DNA of 64,000 nucleotides from Phototrophicus methaneseepsis (GTDB taxonomy: Bacteria > Chloroflexota > Anaerolineae > Aggregatilineales > Phototrophicaceae), in assembly GCF_015500095.1 (NCBI RefSeq), contig NZ_CP062983.1, forward strand, positions 1,922,001 through 1,986,000, in the 5' to 3' direction. Positions 1 to 8,123 of the stretch are shown piece by piece. The translations under genes were made by a program, and so were the position numbers. Position 1 is the first letter of the stretch; the number at the start of each line of letters is the position of its first letter. The notes beneath the pieces were generated by a model. That model was not told the DNA's origin and searched no databases. It was given only the letters and a program-made list of their open reading frames with translations.

Positions 1-2
1 AC

Positions 3-1355
3 TTCTTGGTCATTGGCAGCCTGGTTCAGCGCTATGCCAGCCGGAGTGCCGCGTATACCATCACCCTGGTGATGGTGGGCAGTTATAACTTATGGTTGTT
101 GTTGGGCTGGGCCTATATTGATGTCGCCCTGATGACATATAGCGCGGCTATCGTATGTGTGCTGCTGGTTTGGCGTGCCGGGGGCGACCAGCAAATGGGC
201 TGGCTGATGCTGGCAGGCGGGCTTGGCGGGTTGGCCGCAGGTGTGAAGTACACAGCCGCACCGCTCATCCTGGCGATGATCGTCTTTGTCGTGCTGAATA
301 ATCCACGTGCTGCGCTGCGTAACTTGTTCATTCTAGGGATATTCGGCGCGGTCGCATTCGTCCCATGGGCTGCCAAAGGCTTGCTGCTCTATCACAACCC
401 GCTGTATCCATACCTATTTGGTGGGGTGAGTTGGGATGCCGTGCGCGGGATGAATTTCAGCGCTGGTGGATCTGGCTTGTTGTATGAGACGGGTTTGCTG
501 CCATTGCAAATTCCTGTGTTGCCCCTGACTGCGACGATCTTCGGCGTGGATAAGCGGTCTCCCTATTCTTTTACGACAGGGCCTTTTTTGCTGATGCTGC
601 CGTTTTTGTTGTGGGCTGGCTGGTCGTATCTGCGAGCAGAGACTCAATCGCTCGTGAGAGCCTTGCTGCCCATGGCGATTGTCTGCTTGGCGTACTGGAT
701 GCTCCTGGCGAGTTTATCGGGTATTGGTAGCCAGACACGCCTGATGTTGGTGGCACTACCAATCGCGGCGATTTTGGGGGCGATGGGCTATCACAGCCTG
801 GAACAGATGCCGTCTAAGCCGCTGAATATCCTGTTTATTGTGCAGGCGGCGATTGTGATGGGCCTGCTATTAGGCGGCTTTGACTATCTGACGCATTTTG
901 CAAGTTCCAACGTGTTGGCCTACCATGCGGGCGTGATAGACGAGGACACTTACCTGGAGTACAACGTGGGTTTGTTGTATCAGGCTATGGAAGCCATGGA
1001 AGAAACCGTCCCCCAAGGGAGCTATGTCAAGTTTTTGTGGGAAGGTAAATCATACTACTGCCCGCAAGGGATCACCTGTGAACCTGATAAGCTGTTCGAT
1101 GCCTGGGCATGGCCGATCCAACAGGGTAAGAGCCCCCAGGAGGTGCTTGAACAGTGGCGTGCAGATGGCGTGACGCACTTTTTATTTTACGATATCCCTG
1201 GCCTGCCAGATGGCTACACCTTCTGGCTGAATATTCATCCCTTCTTTTATGAGCAGAATGAGCTTTTCCCAGACTATTTCTTCGACACTGTGGAGGAAGT
1301 CTGGAGCGATGGGGTTGGCTATACGCTCTATACATGGCAAGATGAGCAAAATTGA
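3..1355 (+). CDS. Multi-pass membrane protein, probable GT-C glycosyltransferase-like (5' truncated)
   Basis: The frame is open to the left edge of the window, so the N-terminus lies outside it. About 450 residues are visible: a run of roughly eight to nine hydrophobic segments over the first 300 residues, then a soluble C-terminal tail of about 150 residues with aromatic-rich stretches (for example GVTHFLFYDIPG). This layout, transmembrane bundle followed by an extracytoplasmic tail, is typical of dolichol/undecaprenyl-linked sugar transferases (PMT/ArnT, GT39/GT83) and related DUF2029-type proteins. The acidic catalytic loop that would confirm this normally lies near the N-terminus and is not in view. 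The family assignment is therefore inference; membrane location is secure. It ends 48 bases before the next gene on the same strand. Confidence 0.6.
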   Translation, partial: FLVIGSLVQRYASRSAAYTITLVMVGSYNLWLLLGWAYIDVALMTYSAAIVCVLLVWRAGGDQQMGWLMLAGGLGGLAAGVKYTAAPLILAMIVFVVLNNPRAALRNLFILGIFGAVAFVPWAAKGLLLYHNPLYPYLFGGVSWDAVRGMNFSAGGSGLLYETGLLPLQIPVLPLTATIFGVDKRSPYSFTTGPFLLMLPFLLWAGWSYLRAETQSLVRALLPMAIVCLAYWMLLASLSGIGSQTRLMLVALPIAAILGAMGYHSLEQMPSKPLNILFIVQAAIVMGLLLGGFDYLTHFASSNVLAYHAGVIDEDTYLEYNVGLLYQAMEAMEETVPQGSYVKFLWEGKSYYCPQGITCEPDKLFDAWAWPIQQGKSPQEVLEQWRADGVTHFLFYDIPGLPDGYTFWLNIHPFFYEQNELFPDYFFDTVEEVWSDGVGYTLYTWQDEQN

Positions 1356-1403
1356 CGCACAATAGCGCTTATTCATGTCATAGCGAAAGCGGTAGTTCAT
1401 ACC

Positions 1404-2309
1404 ATGCCAACCCTGATTACCCGCCCTGGGAAAAACGCGCTCTACCTGGATTCCCCCGTGATGCCTGCGGCGGGGACATTTGGCTACGGCAATACCTATC
1501 GCGGTCTGGTCGATCACAGTCAATTAGGGGCCATCGTCACCAATCCTGTGACGTATCAACCCTGGTCACCTGCCGTCGGCACGCGTGTGGTGCCGCTTGA
1601 TGCGGGTGTGCTGATGCATACAGGGCTGCCCAATGTCGGCTTGAAAAAAGTGCTGCGCGAGTTTGACCAGGTGTGGGCCAGCTTGCCGTGTCCACTCATC
1701 TTGCACCTGGTGGCGACCAACGAGGGCGAAGTGCGCAAAGCTGCGGAGATTATCGACCACAGCGAGAGTGTGGCGGCTATTGAATTGGGCCTGCCGGATG
1801 ATATTTCTGCAGAAGAAGCGCAGCGTTATACGGTTGCGGCTGTACGCGGCGCATTGGAAAAGCCTGTGCTGGTGCGCTTGCCTCTGGGGGACGCCTTCGA
1901 AATCGCGGATGCTGTCTCGCAGGCTGGTGCGGCGACATTGGTTGTGGCTGCGCCGCCGCGTGGCACAGCGCGTGATTTACGCAGTGGGCAACTCATCCAG
2001 GGACGCATTTACGGCCCACTGGTGAAGCCGATTGCATTGCACATGGTGCAGGTGCTGCATGATCGCCTGAAAGAGATGCCAATTATCGGCGCAGGTGGCA
2101 TTCACAGCCTGGGCGATGCCCGTGACTATTTAGAAGCTGGTGCTGTCGCCGTGCAGGTCGATGCCATTACGTGGGTGCAGCCCAATATGTTGGAGCGCAT
2201 CGCCCGCGATTTATCCGGCCATCTCGTCACGCGTATGTGGGATGCGTACCCCGATGAATGGAACGCTGACATGGGCGATACGGAATTCCGCGACCGGTTC
2301 TCCGATTAA
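1404..2309 (+). CDS. Dihydroorotate dehydrogenase-like FMN TIM-barrel protein, catalytic motif missing
   Basis: The 301-residue length and several motifs match class 1 dihydroorotate dehydrogenase (PyrD): an N-terminal PVMPAAGTFGYG like the PVMxASGTFGYG of the family, a KPVLVRL strand, GPLVKPIALHMV, and the C-terminal FMN-phosphate motif PIIGAGGIHSLGDA followed by YLEAGAVAVQV. In true enzymes the strand after the second helix reads ELNxSCPN, with the catalytic base Cys and two substrate-binding Asn. Here the equivalent position reads IELGLPDD, so the Cys and the Asn are absent, and the flavin-side Lys of KPVLVKL is Arg. The protein probably binds FMN but is unlikely to oxidise dihydroorotate. 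It could act on another substrate or be regulatory. No pyr genes are near. Confidence 0.75.
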   Translation: MPTLITRPGKNALYLDSPVMPAAGTFGYGNTYRGLVDHSQLGAIVTNPVTYQPWSPAVGTRVVPLDAGVLMHTGLPNVGLKKVLREFDQVWASLPCPLILHLVATNEGEVRKAAEIIDHSESVAAIELGLPDDISAEEAQRYTVAAVRGALEKPVLVRLPLGDAFEIADAVSQAGAATLVVAAPPRGTARDLRSGQLIQGRIYGPLVKPIALHMVQVLHDRLKEMPIIGAGGIHSLGDARDYLEAGAVAVQVDAITWVQPNMLERIARDLSGHLVTRMWDAYPDEWNADMGDTEFRDRFSD

Positions 2310-2500
2310 TTGTTACGGTGTATTTTCCAATTTTTAGGCAATCCTAGCCTATCCCACCCCCTGAAACGCCATAAATGGTTGCTAACACGTACTTTGTTAG
2401 CACGTCGCAAGGCGACTTGTCATAGAGTGTATACCATGAGGACGTTATAATAATTGGGTAGCGGCTGCAACGACGGCTGCATTTTATGAGAGAATTTACA

Positions 2501-3256
2501 ATGGCAATGGTTATGGAACCCATGACGGAAGTGCTGGCGAGACTCAAATGGCGGGACCCGCAAAGTGGCGCAATGTGCGACTTTGTACTGCGCGAAGGCG
2601 CTACCGCAACAATTGGTCGCTCCTCAAATAATGACATTCAGATTGCTGAACAACATGTTTCGCGTCAACATGCCGTGATCTCTTACCGTGACGGTGTTTT
2701 CTTCGTGACGGATCTCAGCAGCAGTAATGGCACCTTCGTTAATGGTGAGCGCGTGAAAGAGCCGTTTCCTCTGTTCGCTGGTGATCGCATTCGGCTGTAT
2801 GTGCCGGAGCTGGAATTTTCCGCAGCGAATGAGGCGGATTTACAAGCAGCGGAAGAAACCGGGCGCGTGATTGTGCCAGCTATCCATAGTGAAAATGCCA
2901 GCTTGATTATCACAACCGGGCCGCAAGAAGGGCAGACGGTGCCGCTCATTGGCAGTGATGTCTATGTTGGGCGTGCGACCAGCGATGCCACGTGGCAAAT
3001 ACGCCTGCATGATCGCTCTGTATCGCGCCCACATGCGCGCTTGCTGCGCCAGGATGGGCGCTGGTATATCACGGACCTCGGCAGCAGCAATGGCACCTCA
3101 ATTAACCATGCCTCTATTCAGCCGAATGATGAACATATCCTCAACGATGGCGATACCATCATCCTGGGGGGGACGACGCTCTTATTTCGCTCTGATTGGA
3201 ATCATCCAGAAACGTTGGGGCACACGCCGACAGAGTTCCGTACCAAAGACGCCTAG
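2501..3256 (+). CDS. Double FHA-domain protein
   Basis: Two forkhead-associated domains in tandem make up most of this soluble protein of about 251 residues. The first shows IGRSSNNDI, SRQHAVI and SSSNGTFVNG; the second shows VGRATSD, SRPHARL and SSNGTSINH. These are the Gly-Arg, Ser-x-x-His and Asn-Gly residues that bind phosphothreonine peptides, so both sites look competent. The likely role is to read out Ser/Thr kinase activity; the window encodes an intact kinase (54028-56967) and other FHA proteins. The ATG at 2501 is preferred because GAGAG lies eight bases upstream; an in-frame ATG at 2486 has no clear ribosome site. A sequence close to TATAAT lies at 2446-2451. Transcription ends at a hairpin just downstream. 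Confidence 0.88.
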   Translation: MAMVMEPMTEVLARLKWRDPQSGAMCDFVLREGATATIGRSSNNDIQIAEQHVSRQHAVISYRDGVFFVTDLSSSNGTFVNGERVKEPFPLFAGDRIRLYVPELEFSAANEADLQAAEETGRVIVPAIHSENASLIITTGPQEGQTVPLIGSDVYVGRATSDATWQIRLHDRSVSRPHARLLRQDGRWYITDLGSSNGTSINHASIQPNDEHILNDGDTIILGGTTLLFRSDWNHPETLGHTPTEFRTKDA

Positions 3257-3287
3257 TCTAGCTCAGCCAAGAAGCTCGTAAGATAGA

Positions 3288-3315
3288 AGCGCAGTCCATA
3301 GGGGCTGCGCTTTTT
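3288..3315 (+). terminator. Intrinsic terminator after the double-FHA gene
   Basis: AGCGCAG at 3288-3294 pairs with CTGCGCT at 3305-3311, followed by TTTT. It lies 32 bases after the stop codon and just before the end of the convergent acpS gene. Confidence 0.8.
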
Positions 3316-3332
3316 GCGTTAGCACATTGTCG

Positions 3333-3716
3333 TCAGGGTGTTTGTAGGGGGCTGCCCATAGCGACGGCCATGGCGCTAGCATACTCATTTGTATGACACA
3401 GGCTGATGTCCCATTGCGTCAGGCCCATTTCTGTGGAGAGTTTCGCCGCGTTGCCATGCAGATGCAGCGTAGGGCGCTTGCGTGGGTTATCGACGCGAAT
3501 TTCAATATCGACCCACCGAACATCACCAATACCTGTGCCAAGCGCTTTAGCGACAGCCTCTTTACCTGCCAGCCGTGCCGCCAGCCGATGCGGGGCGTCC
3601 TCGCAATCTGTGCGCTCCCCAGGTGTGAAAAAGCGATTTAAGAAGCGCTCACCTAACCGCTCGATGCCAGCGGCGACGCGTTCATGTTCAATCATATCAA
3701 TGCCACAACGCAGCAT
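3333..3716 (-). CDS. acpS: Holo-[acyl-carrier-protein] synthase
   Basis: AcpS transfers 4'-phosphopantetheine from CoA to a serine of acyl carrier protein, a step needed for fatty acid synthesis. The 127-residue length is normal. The N-terminal GIDMIEHERV holds the Mg-binding Asp, and RLAARLAGKEAVAKALGTG holds the Glu and Lys of the phosphopantetheinyl transferase signature. The C-terminal DISLCHTNEYASAMAVA matches the family's SxSH-like closing strand. It is on the minus strand, upstream of nothing obviously related; the neighbouring minus-strand gene (3795-4226) ends 78 bases before its start and could share a transcript. Confidence 0.95.
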   Translation of the reverse strand: MLRCGIDMIEHERVAAGIERLGERFLNRFFTPGERTDCEDAPHRLAARLAGKEAVAKALGTGIGDVRWVDIEIRVDNPRKRPTLHLHGNAAKLSTEMGLTQWDISLCHTNEYASAMAVAMGSPLQTP

Positions 3717-3794
3717 AAGAAGCTCCTGAGCGAACTCAATATGGCTGCGTATTGTAGGGGAGAGCCTGGCTTGCCGCTACCCGACAATCTTGCT

Positions 3795-4226
3795 TCAGAC
3801 GCGTGCGGCCTTGTTGTGACTGCGAGAGATGGTGCCGACGGCATAACGCAGGGCTGTATCTGCTGAAGGAAAAAGCGGTATATGGCTGTTTAGGCGCTGG
3901 CTGATGCGATTGCGAACCATCTGTACCCACAGCGAGGACCCGACAAGCACCTCTTCATAGTGCGGGTCGAAGAAGGACCCGGCAACGCGCTGCTCTGTAA
4001 TGGTCTGGATCAGGAGGATGCTCTGGGCAGGTGAGAGCATCGTTCGTGTGCAGTCCGTAATGCGGATGAGGTGGCTTTCTTTAGGATAACGTAAATTGAC
4101 ACAAGCCTGGTACATCGAGCGGAGATCGCTGGATGCCCATGTGTCTTCTAGCCTGACGATGACAACGGGTAAATCTTCATATCTTGCGACAGTGTAATTG
4201 GCTGGCGCGTCTGGAGTTTCAGTCAC
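3795..4226 (-). CDS. Small STAS-like domain protein (paralogue of 52817-53212)
   Basis: This 143-residue soluble protein has no motif that names a function. Its pattern of alternating strands and helices, a conserved Trp-Asp/Ser-Asp segment (TWASSDL), an Asp-containing strand (LIRITDCTR) and an ending strand followed by SADTALRYAV resembles the small STAS/SpoIIAA-like proteins that are numerous in Chloroflexota. The gene at 52817-53212 has the same plan (PWDVDEF, VIADFSAN, ADSVPDAMARI), so the two appear to be distant paralogues. A role in signal relay is possible but not shown. It precedes acpS on the same strand. Confidence 0.6.
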   Translation of the reverse strand: MTETPDAPANYTVARYEDLPVVIVRLEDTWASSDLRSMYQACVNLRYPKESHLIRITDCTRTMLSPAQSILLIQTITEQRVAGSFFDPHYEEVLVGSSLWVQMVRNRISQRLNSHIPLFPSADTALRYAVGTISRSHNKAARV

Positions 4227-4470
4227 TTCCCACCTGGTGCTTCTATACTATGTATGCGAGCGATATAACCGTGCGATATGCGGTATACGAATTCATTTGT
4301 GATGCCAATCCTAACACCTATGCGAATAATTACAAAGAAAATGACATAATTGTAATTATTGGCTTCTGTATTGAGGTAGGCTAACGGTCTAATTTCTTTA
4401 CACACTCCCCGCCGCATGTTAGATTCTTGACGGTTTCCAGTTTGCTGAGTGTCACAAAGGTTAGGTCATA

Positions 4471-5175
4471 ATGGCGCTACAAATTATCGCAATGGGTGGT
4501 GGTGGGTTTAGCATGGAGCCGGATAACCTGGCCCTGGACCGTTACGTCATCCAGCAGACAGACAAAGCACAACCGAGAGTGTGCTTTTTGGGGCAGGCCA
4601 GTTCTGAATCACAGATTTATATCATCAATTTTTACAATGCATTCAACCGCCTGGATTGTAAAGCATCACATCTCTCCTTGTTCCAGCCCCACACAGCAGA
4701 TATTGAAGATTTCCTGTGTTCACAGGATATTATTTATGTGGGTGGTGGGAACACGCGCTCCATGCTGGCTGTATGGCGAGAATGGGGGCTGGATACGATT
4801 TTGAAGACGGCTGGCGCGAATGGGACTGTCCTGGCAGGTATCAGCGCTGGGGCGATTTGCTGGCATGACTATGGCTTGACCGATTCCATCCCTGGCCGCA
4901 TCAGTGCACTAAAATGCCTGGGCTATATCGAGGGAACTTGTTCACCGCATTATGATGGCGAACCGGAGCGCCGCCCAGCTTATCATGAGATGGTACGCAG
5001 CGGTGAGGTCCCGGCAGGCATTGCTCTGGATGATGGCGCGGCAGTACATTACATGGATGGGGAACGCTACGCGGTTGTGTCGTCTCGCCCCGATGCAAAG
5101 GGCTACTGGTTGGAAAAACAGGGTGATACAGTCAGCGAGACGCCGTTAGAGACGCGCTACCTGCTGCCGGAGTAA
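4471..5175 (+). CDS. Peptidase E-like (family S51) protein
   Basis: The protein of 234 residues has the fold and motifs of S51 peptidases, relatives of class I glutamine amidotransferases. The nucleophile elbow GISAGAICW carries the catalytic Ser; IIYVGGGNTRSML matches the family's GGGNT segment; the SPHYDGEPERRP segment supplies the likely His. PepE cleaves Asp-X dipeptides; close relatives are cyanophycinases, which have a similar serine elbow but are usually longer and clustered with cphA, which is not seen here. Start choice: the ATG at 4471 follows AAAGGTTAGGTCATA, with AGGT a few bases upstream. It stands alone on the plus strand. Confidence 0.82.
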   Translation: MALQIIAMGGGGFSMEPDNLALDRYVIQQTDKAQPRVCFLGQASSESQIYIINFYNAFNRLDCKASHLSLFQPHTADIEDFLCSQDIIYVGGGNTRSMLAVWREWGLDTILKTAGANGTVLAGISAGAICWHDYGLTDSIPGRISALKCLGYIEGTCSPHYDGEPERRPAYHEMVRSGEVPAGIALDDGAAVHYMDGERYAVVSSRPDAKGYWLEKQGDTVSETPLETRYLLPE

Positions 5176-5188
5176 ACTTGCTGGTGGC

Positions 5189-6016
5189 TTATTCGCTGAT
5201 ATGCGCATTTTCACGCGTGTCTCGCAGGGCATCGCGCAGGGCCATAATTTCCTGGACCATACTCACTTTTTCTGGCTTGGCCCACTCACTGAGCAGATAT
5301 TCGACACACAGCTTGCCCGTGTAAGCGGCCTGCTGTAATTGTGTCATCAGGTCGTTGAGCTCCAGCTTGCCCTTCTCGAAGGGGACCTGTATTTTGTTGG
5401 GCGCGGCCTGTCGTACGTGCACATGCCGTGCATAGGGTAACAGCGGCGCCAGGTCCTGGGGTTTTGTCTTCTGATAGATGAAGTGTGCCCAATCCAGCGT
5501 CAATAGCAGCCCAGGGACATCTTCTATAAGCTTAAGCGCTTGCTCCGGGGTGATAACCATGCTGTTGAGTGAGGGTTCTACGCTAATGGGTAAATCGGCC
5601 TTTTGGGCAGCGGCCAGCATTTCCTGCAATGCGGAGACAGTCCGTTCATAGGCTTCTGTGTCATCTTCGGGATGGATGACGCCTGCCGAGAGCGTCACGC
5701 CAGGGGCTTCCAGTGCTTTTAATACCGGGATGACAGCTTTAAAGAGGGTAATATCCGTCCGGCGCTTCTCCTCGTCGGAAAGGGAAATGCGCGGCAGCAT
5801 CAGGTACATATCCGCAATACGCAGATTAAAGAGACTGAGGTCGTCGCGTAGTTCTTCCGCGACAGTCCGTCGCGTGTTGGGGTTGGCGGCGCGTACGATG
5901 TTAAAGTGTGGCCCATTGCCAATATCGACATAACGGAAGCCCATGCGTGCAATTGTGCCCAGGGCTTCTGGCAGGGTACGATCATTGAATGCCCAACTAT
6001 GGCAGGAAAACTGCAT
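5189..6016 (-). CDS. Sugar phosphate isomerase/epimerase-like TIM barrel protein
   Basis: This belongs to the AP-endonuclease-2/xylose-isomerase-like TIM-barrel superfamily. Visible motifs include the N-terminal FSCHSWAF, FRYVDIGNG, a strand with SVEPS supplying a metal-binding Glu, LTLDWAHF supplying Asp and His, and HVHVRQA. These provide a plausible two-metal site. The ATG at 6016 is chosen because AGGGG lies just upstream and the barrel begins at once; a longer in-frame start at 6079 would add 21 residues with no similarity to the family. Length is then about 275 residues, normal for the family. Substrate cannot be told from sequence. It is convergent with the peptidase E-like gene, 13 bases apart. 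Confidence 0.78.
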   Translation of the reverse strand: MQFSCHSWAFNDRTLPEALGTIARMGFRYVDIGNGPHFNIVRAANPNTRRTVAEELRDDLSLFNLRIADMYLMLPRISLSDEEKRRTDITLFKAVIPVLKALEAPGVTLSAGVIHPEDDTEAYERTVSALQEMLAAAQKADLPISVEPSLNSMVITPEQALKLIEDVPGLLLTLDWAHFIYQKTKPQDLAPLLPYARHVHVRQAAPNKIQVPFEKGKLELNDLMTQLQQAAYTGKLCVEYLLSEWAKPEKVSMVQEIMALRDALRDTRENAHISE

Positions 6017-6061
6017 GTGTGCCCCTGTTTGTGCGTTGCTTGACCTTGTGGAACGGCTTGC

Positions 6062-6094
6062 CAGCCCCCTCTCCAACATAGAGAAGGGGCCGGC
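6062..6094 (-). terminator. GC-rich hairpin after the PstS-like gene
   Basis: An imperfect CAGCCCCCTCTC / GAGAAGGGGCCGG stem lies 13 bases past the end of the PstS-like gene. There is no U-tract, so termination is only likely. Confidence 0.4.
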
Positions 6095-6106
6095 TACAGA
6101 TGTCGA

Positions 6107-7951
6107 TTAACGGCACCACCTTGTATCGCAGTATGTTTCGAAGCCGGTGAGGCTGGCATCGCCCAACGAGTAGAACTCGTCACTCGTGAGCGGGGTATTG
6201 ATATACTCGATGTAGAGCATAAAGCCTTCGCCTTCAACCAGCATCATATTGGAGAAATCTGCATAGCTGCGGGCACGTGGCGTGACGGGCGTGCCATTCG
6301 GGATGACGCCTCCGCGATAGTTGGCATTACGATCATAGAAGCCAACGGCAAAATCAGACGTGATGGTCGTTGAACCGGCGAAACTGCCGCCCCCGGCCAG
6401 GATTGCTTGCTGCGTGAACAGCGCCGTATCAACTTTGTTGAGCAGCATCGTCTCGCTGAAGACGGATGCCTCACGGGCGACATCATCGCAGTAAGTGAGT
6501 GTTGCTGGGTTCGCCGTGGGTGTGAAGAAGCCGCCATTTGTCAGCAGGCCGACGAGGGCCTGTGTATCACGGTTACAGCGCATCAGCGCATCTGAAGGAC
6601 CCACCCATCCTGTCGGACGCTCCCCAAGCGCATAAATGTCATCTGCGAGCAATTCCAAGTCATGGCGGATGTCACGTGCAATGGCATAAGGCGTGCTGGC
6701 AACAGCGCCAAACCAGCCATCCGGGCGCGTATCCGTGCCAATCGCATTAGCTGCGAGCAGTTCCAGGTCCAGGCGGATGAGCAGCGATAACTGGGCATCC
6801 TCCGTGTTGAGGCCGCCATTCCAGCCTTCTGGGCGCTCCACGCCAAAGAGATTCACCGCGAAGAGCTCCATATCTGCACGAGCATCCGCTAGAATCTGGA
6901 GCGCATCAAGCGCTGCTTCTTCTTCAGGATCAAGCACTTCTTCAGTGGGTTCGAGCGTGGGTTCTTCTGCTACCTGGGCGTCTGGCAGCGGCTCCTCAGT
7001 CGGCTCTGTGACGACTTCTGGCTGCGGCAGCGTCGTCGGCAGGTCCTGGGCAGCTTGCAACCAGCGCTCGCGGGCGACGCTCAAGTCAACAGGATAGTAG
7101 CCGAGCGCTGCGATTTGTTCTGGTGCGCTGCTGATGTAGTAATTGAGGAAGGCCGCCACATGCTGCTGTTGTTGCATCTGGGCAGCGTGCGAAATCAGGT
7201 AGAGTTGGCGCGACATCGGGTAGACGCCACTGGAGACGTTATCCGATGTGGGCGAGACGCCGTTAATGCCAACGATGCGCAGGGCGCCGATATTGCGGTT
7301 GGCGAACGAGGCTGGCAGGATACCAACGGCGTAAGGATCGTTTTGTAAAGCTGTGAACAGCGCATTCAGATCATCATGGAAGCGCGCGCCAACGGCTGTT
7401 ACAGGCGTGCGTTGATCCCCGGAGAAGACAACATCGACGAAAGTCGCGAAGGTATCGGATTCCATACCGGGCAGCAGGCGGTTGATGGGCTGTTCAGGCC
7501 AGCTTGGCTGTACCTGCGACCAGGATACCGCGCCGCCGAAAAGCTGCTGAATTTCTTCCAGGGTGGCGTTATTCAGAACAGGGTTATCCTGGCTGACGGC
7601 GACCACGACCGCATCAGCCGCAATAGGCATCACGACCGGGTTGCGATTGGCCGCGCTGCACGCATTCATTTCGTCAGCAGTAGGTTCACGGTCTGCCTGG
7701 ACAATATCCAGTTCCCCATTGCAAAAGCGGATCATGGCGTCGTTGGTGCTGGATGTATTGACGATAATCTGCCCCTGGGCTCCTGCTGTTTGGAAACCGC
7801 TGATCATCCGTTGGGTTAGCGGGTGAAGCGTTTCACTGCCGGAGATAAGAATATCACCCACATAGACAGCAGGATCAACAGGGGGTAGCCCTTGTGCCAC
7901 TGCCAGCCCTGGCAGCAGCATCAAGCATATGATTGCAATAAGTCGGCGCAC
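6107..7951 (-). CDS. PstS-like exported substrate-binding protein with RPxGW repeat tail
   Basis: A signal peptide (MRRLIAIICLMLLPGLAVAQ) is followed by a PstS-type phosphate-binding domain to about residue 310: GSETLHPLTQRM, NTSSTNDAMIRFCNGELDI, and SDTFATFVDVVF echo the phosphate-binding loops. A Pro/Glu/Thr-rich linker then leads to three copies of a motif of the form LELxAxxxxGxxRPxGWxG (VERPEGWNGG, DTRPDGWFGA, GERPTGWVGP) and a further C-terminal domain of about 150 residues. At 614 residues it is about twice a normal PstS. No pstCAB genes are near, so it may be a sensor or surface protein, not a transport component. The GTG start at 7951 follows GGAG by eight bases. Confidence 0.78.
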   Translation of the reverse strand: MRRLIAIICLMLLPGLAVAQGLPPVDPAVYVGDILISGSETLHPLTQRMISGFQTAGAQGQIIVNTSSTNDAMIRFCNGELDIVQADREPTADEMNACSAANRNPVVMPIAADAVVVAVSQDNPVLNNATLEEIQQLFGGAVSWSQVQPSWPEQPINRLLPGMESDTFATFVDVVFSGDQRTPVTAVGARFHDDLNALFTALQNDPYAVGILPASFANRNIGALRIVGINGVSPTSDNVSSGVYPMSRQLYLISHAAQMQQQQHVAAFLNYYISSAPEQIAALGYYPVDLSVARERWLQAAQDLPTTLPQPEVVTEPTEEPLPDAQVAEEPTLEPTEEVLDPEEEAALDALQILADARADMELFAVNLFGVERPEGWNGGLNTEDAQLSLLIRLDLELLAANAIGTDTRPDGWFGAVASTPYAIARDIRHDLELLADDIYALGERPTGWVGPSDALMRCNRDTQALVGLLTNGGFFTPTANPATLTYCDDVAREASVFSETMLLNKVDTALFTQQAILAGGGSFAGSTTITSDFAVGFYDRNANYRGGVIPNGTPVTPRARSYADFSNMMLVEGEGFMLYIEYINTPLTSDEFYSLGDASLTGFETYCDTRWCR

Positions 7952-8103
7952 GATACACGCTCCTGGATAATATGAGCCATTTAAAATAATGTCATGATTT
8001 TTGATTCAACGGCATCACAACGCACATATTGTGATGCTCTGAACCATCTTTGCTAGCGCGTTGATCATTCCGCAGCCATTATAACCCAGCTTATCCGTGC
8101 GCG

Positions 8104-8119
8104 TTCGTATGCATACGAA
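8104..8119. promoter_or_regulatory. 16-bp perfect palindrome TTCGTATGCATACGAA
   Basis: The palindrome lies between the FHA/SH3 gene and the PstS-like gene, about 150 bases upstream of the latter. Its core GTATGCATAC recurs at 18259-18268. An operator is possible; there is no direct evidence. Confidence 0.35.
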
Positions 8120-8123
8120 TTGC

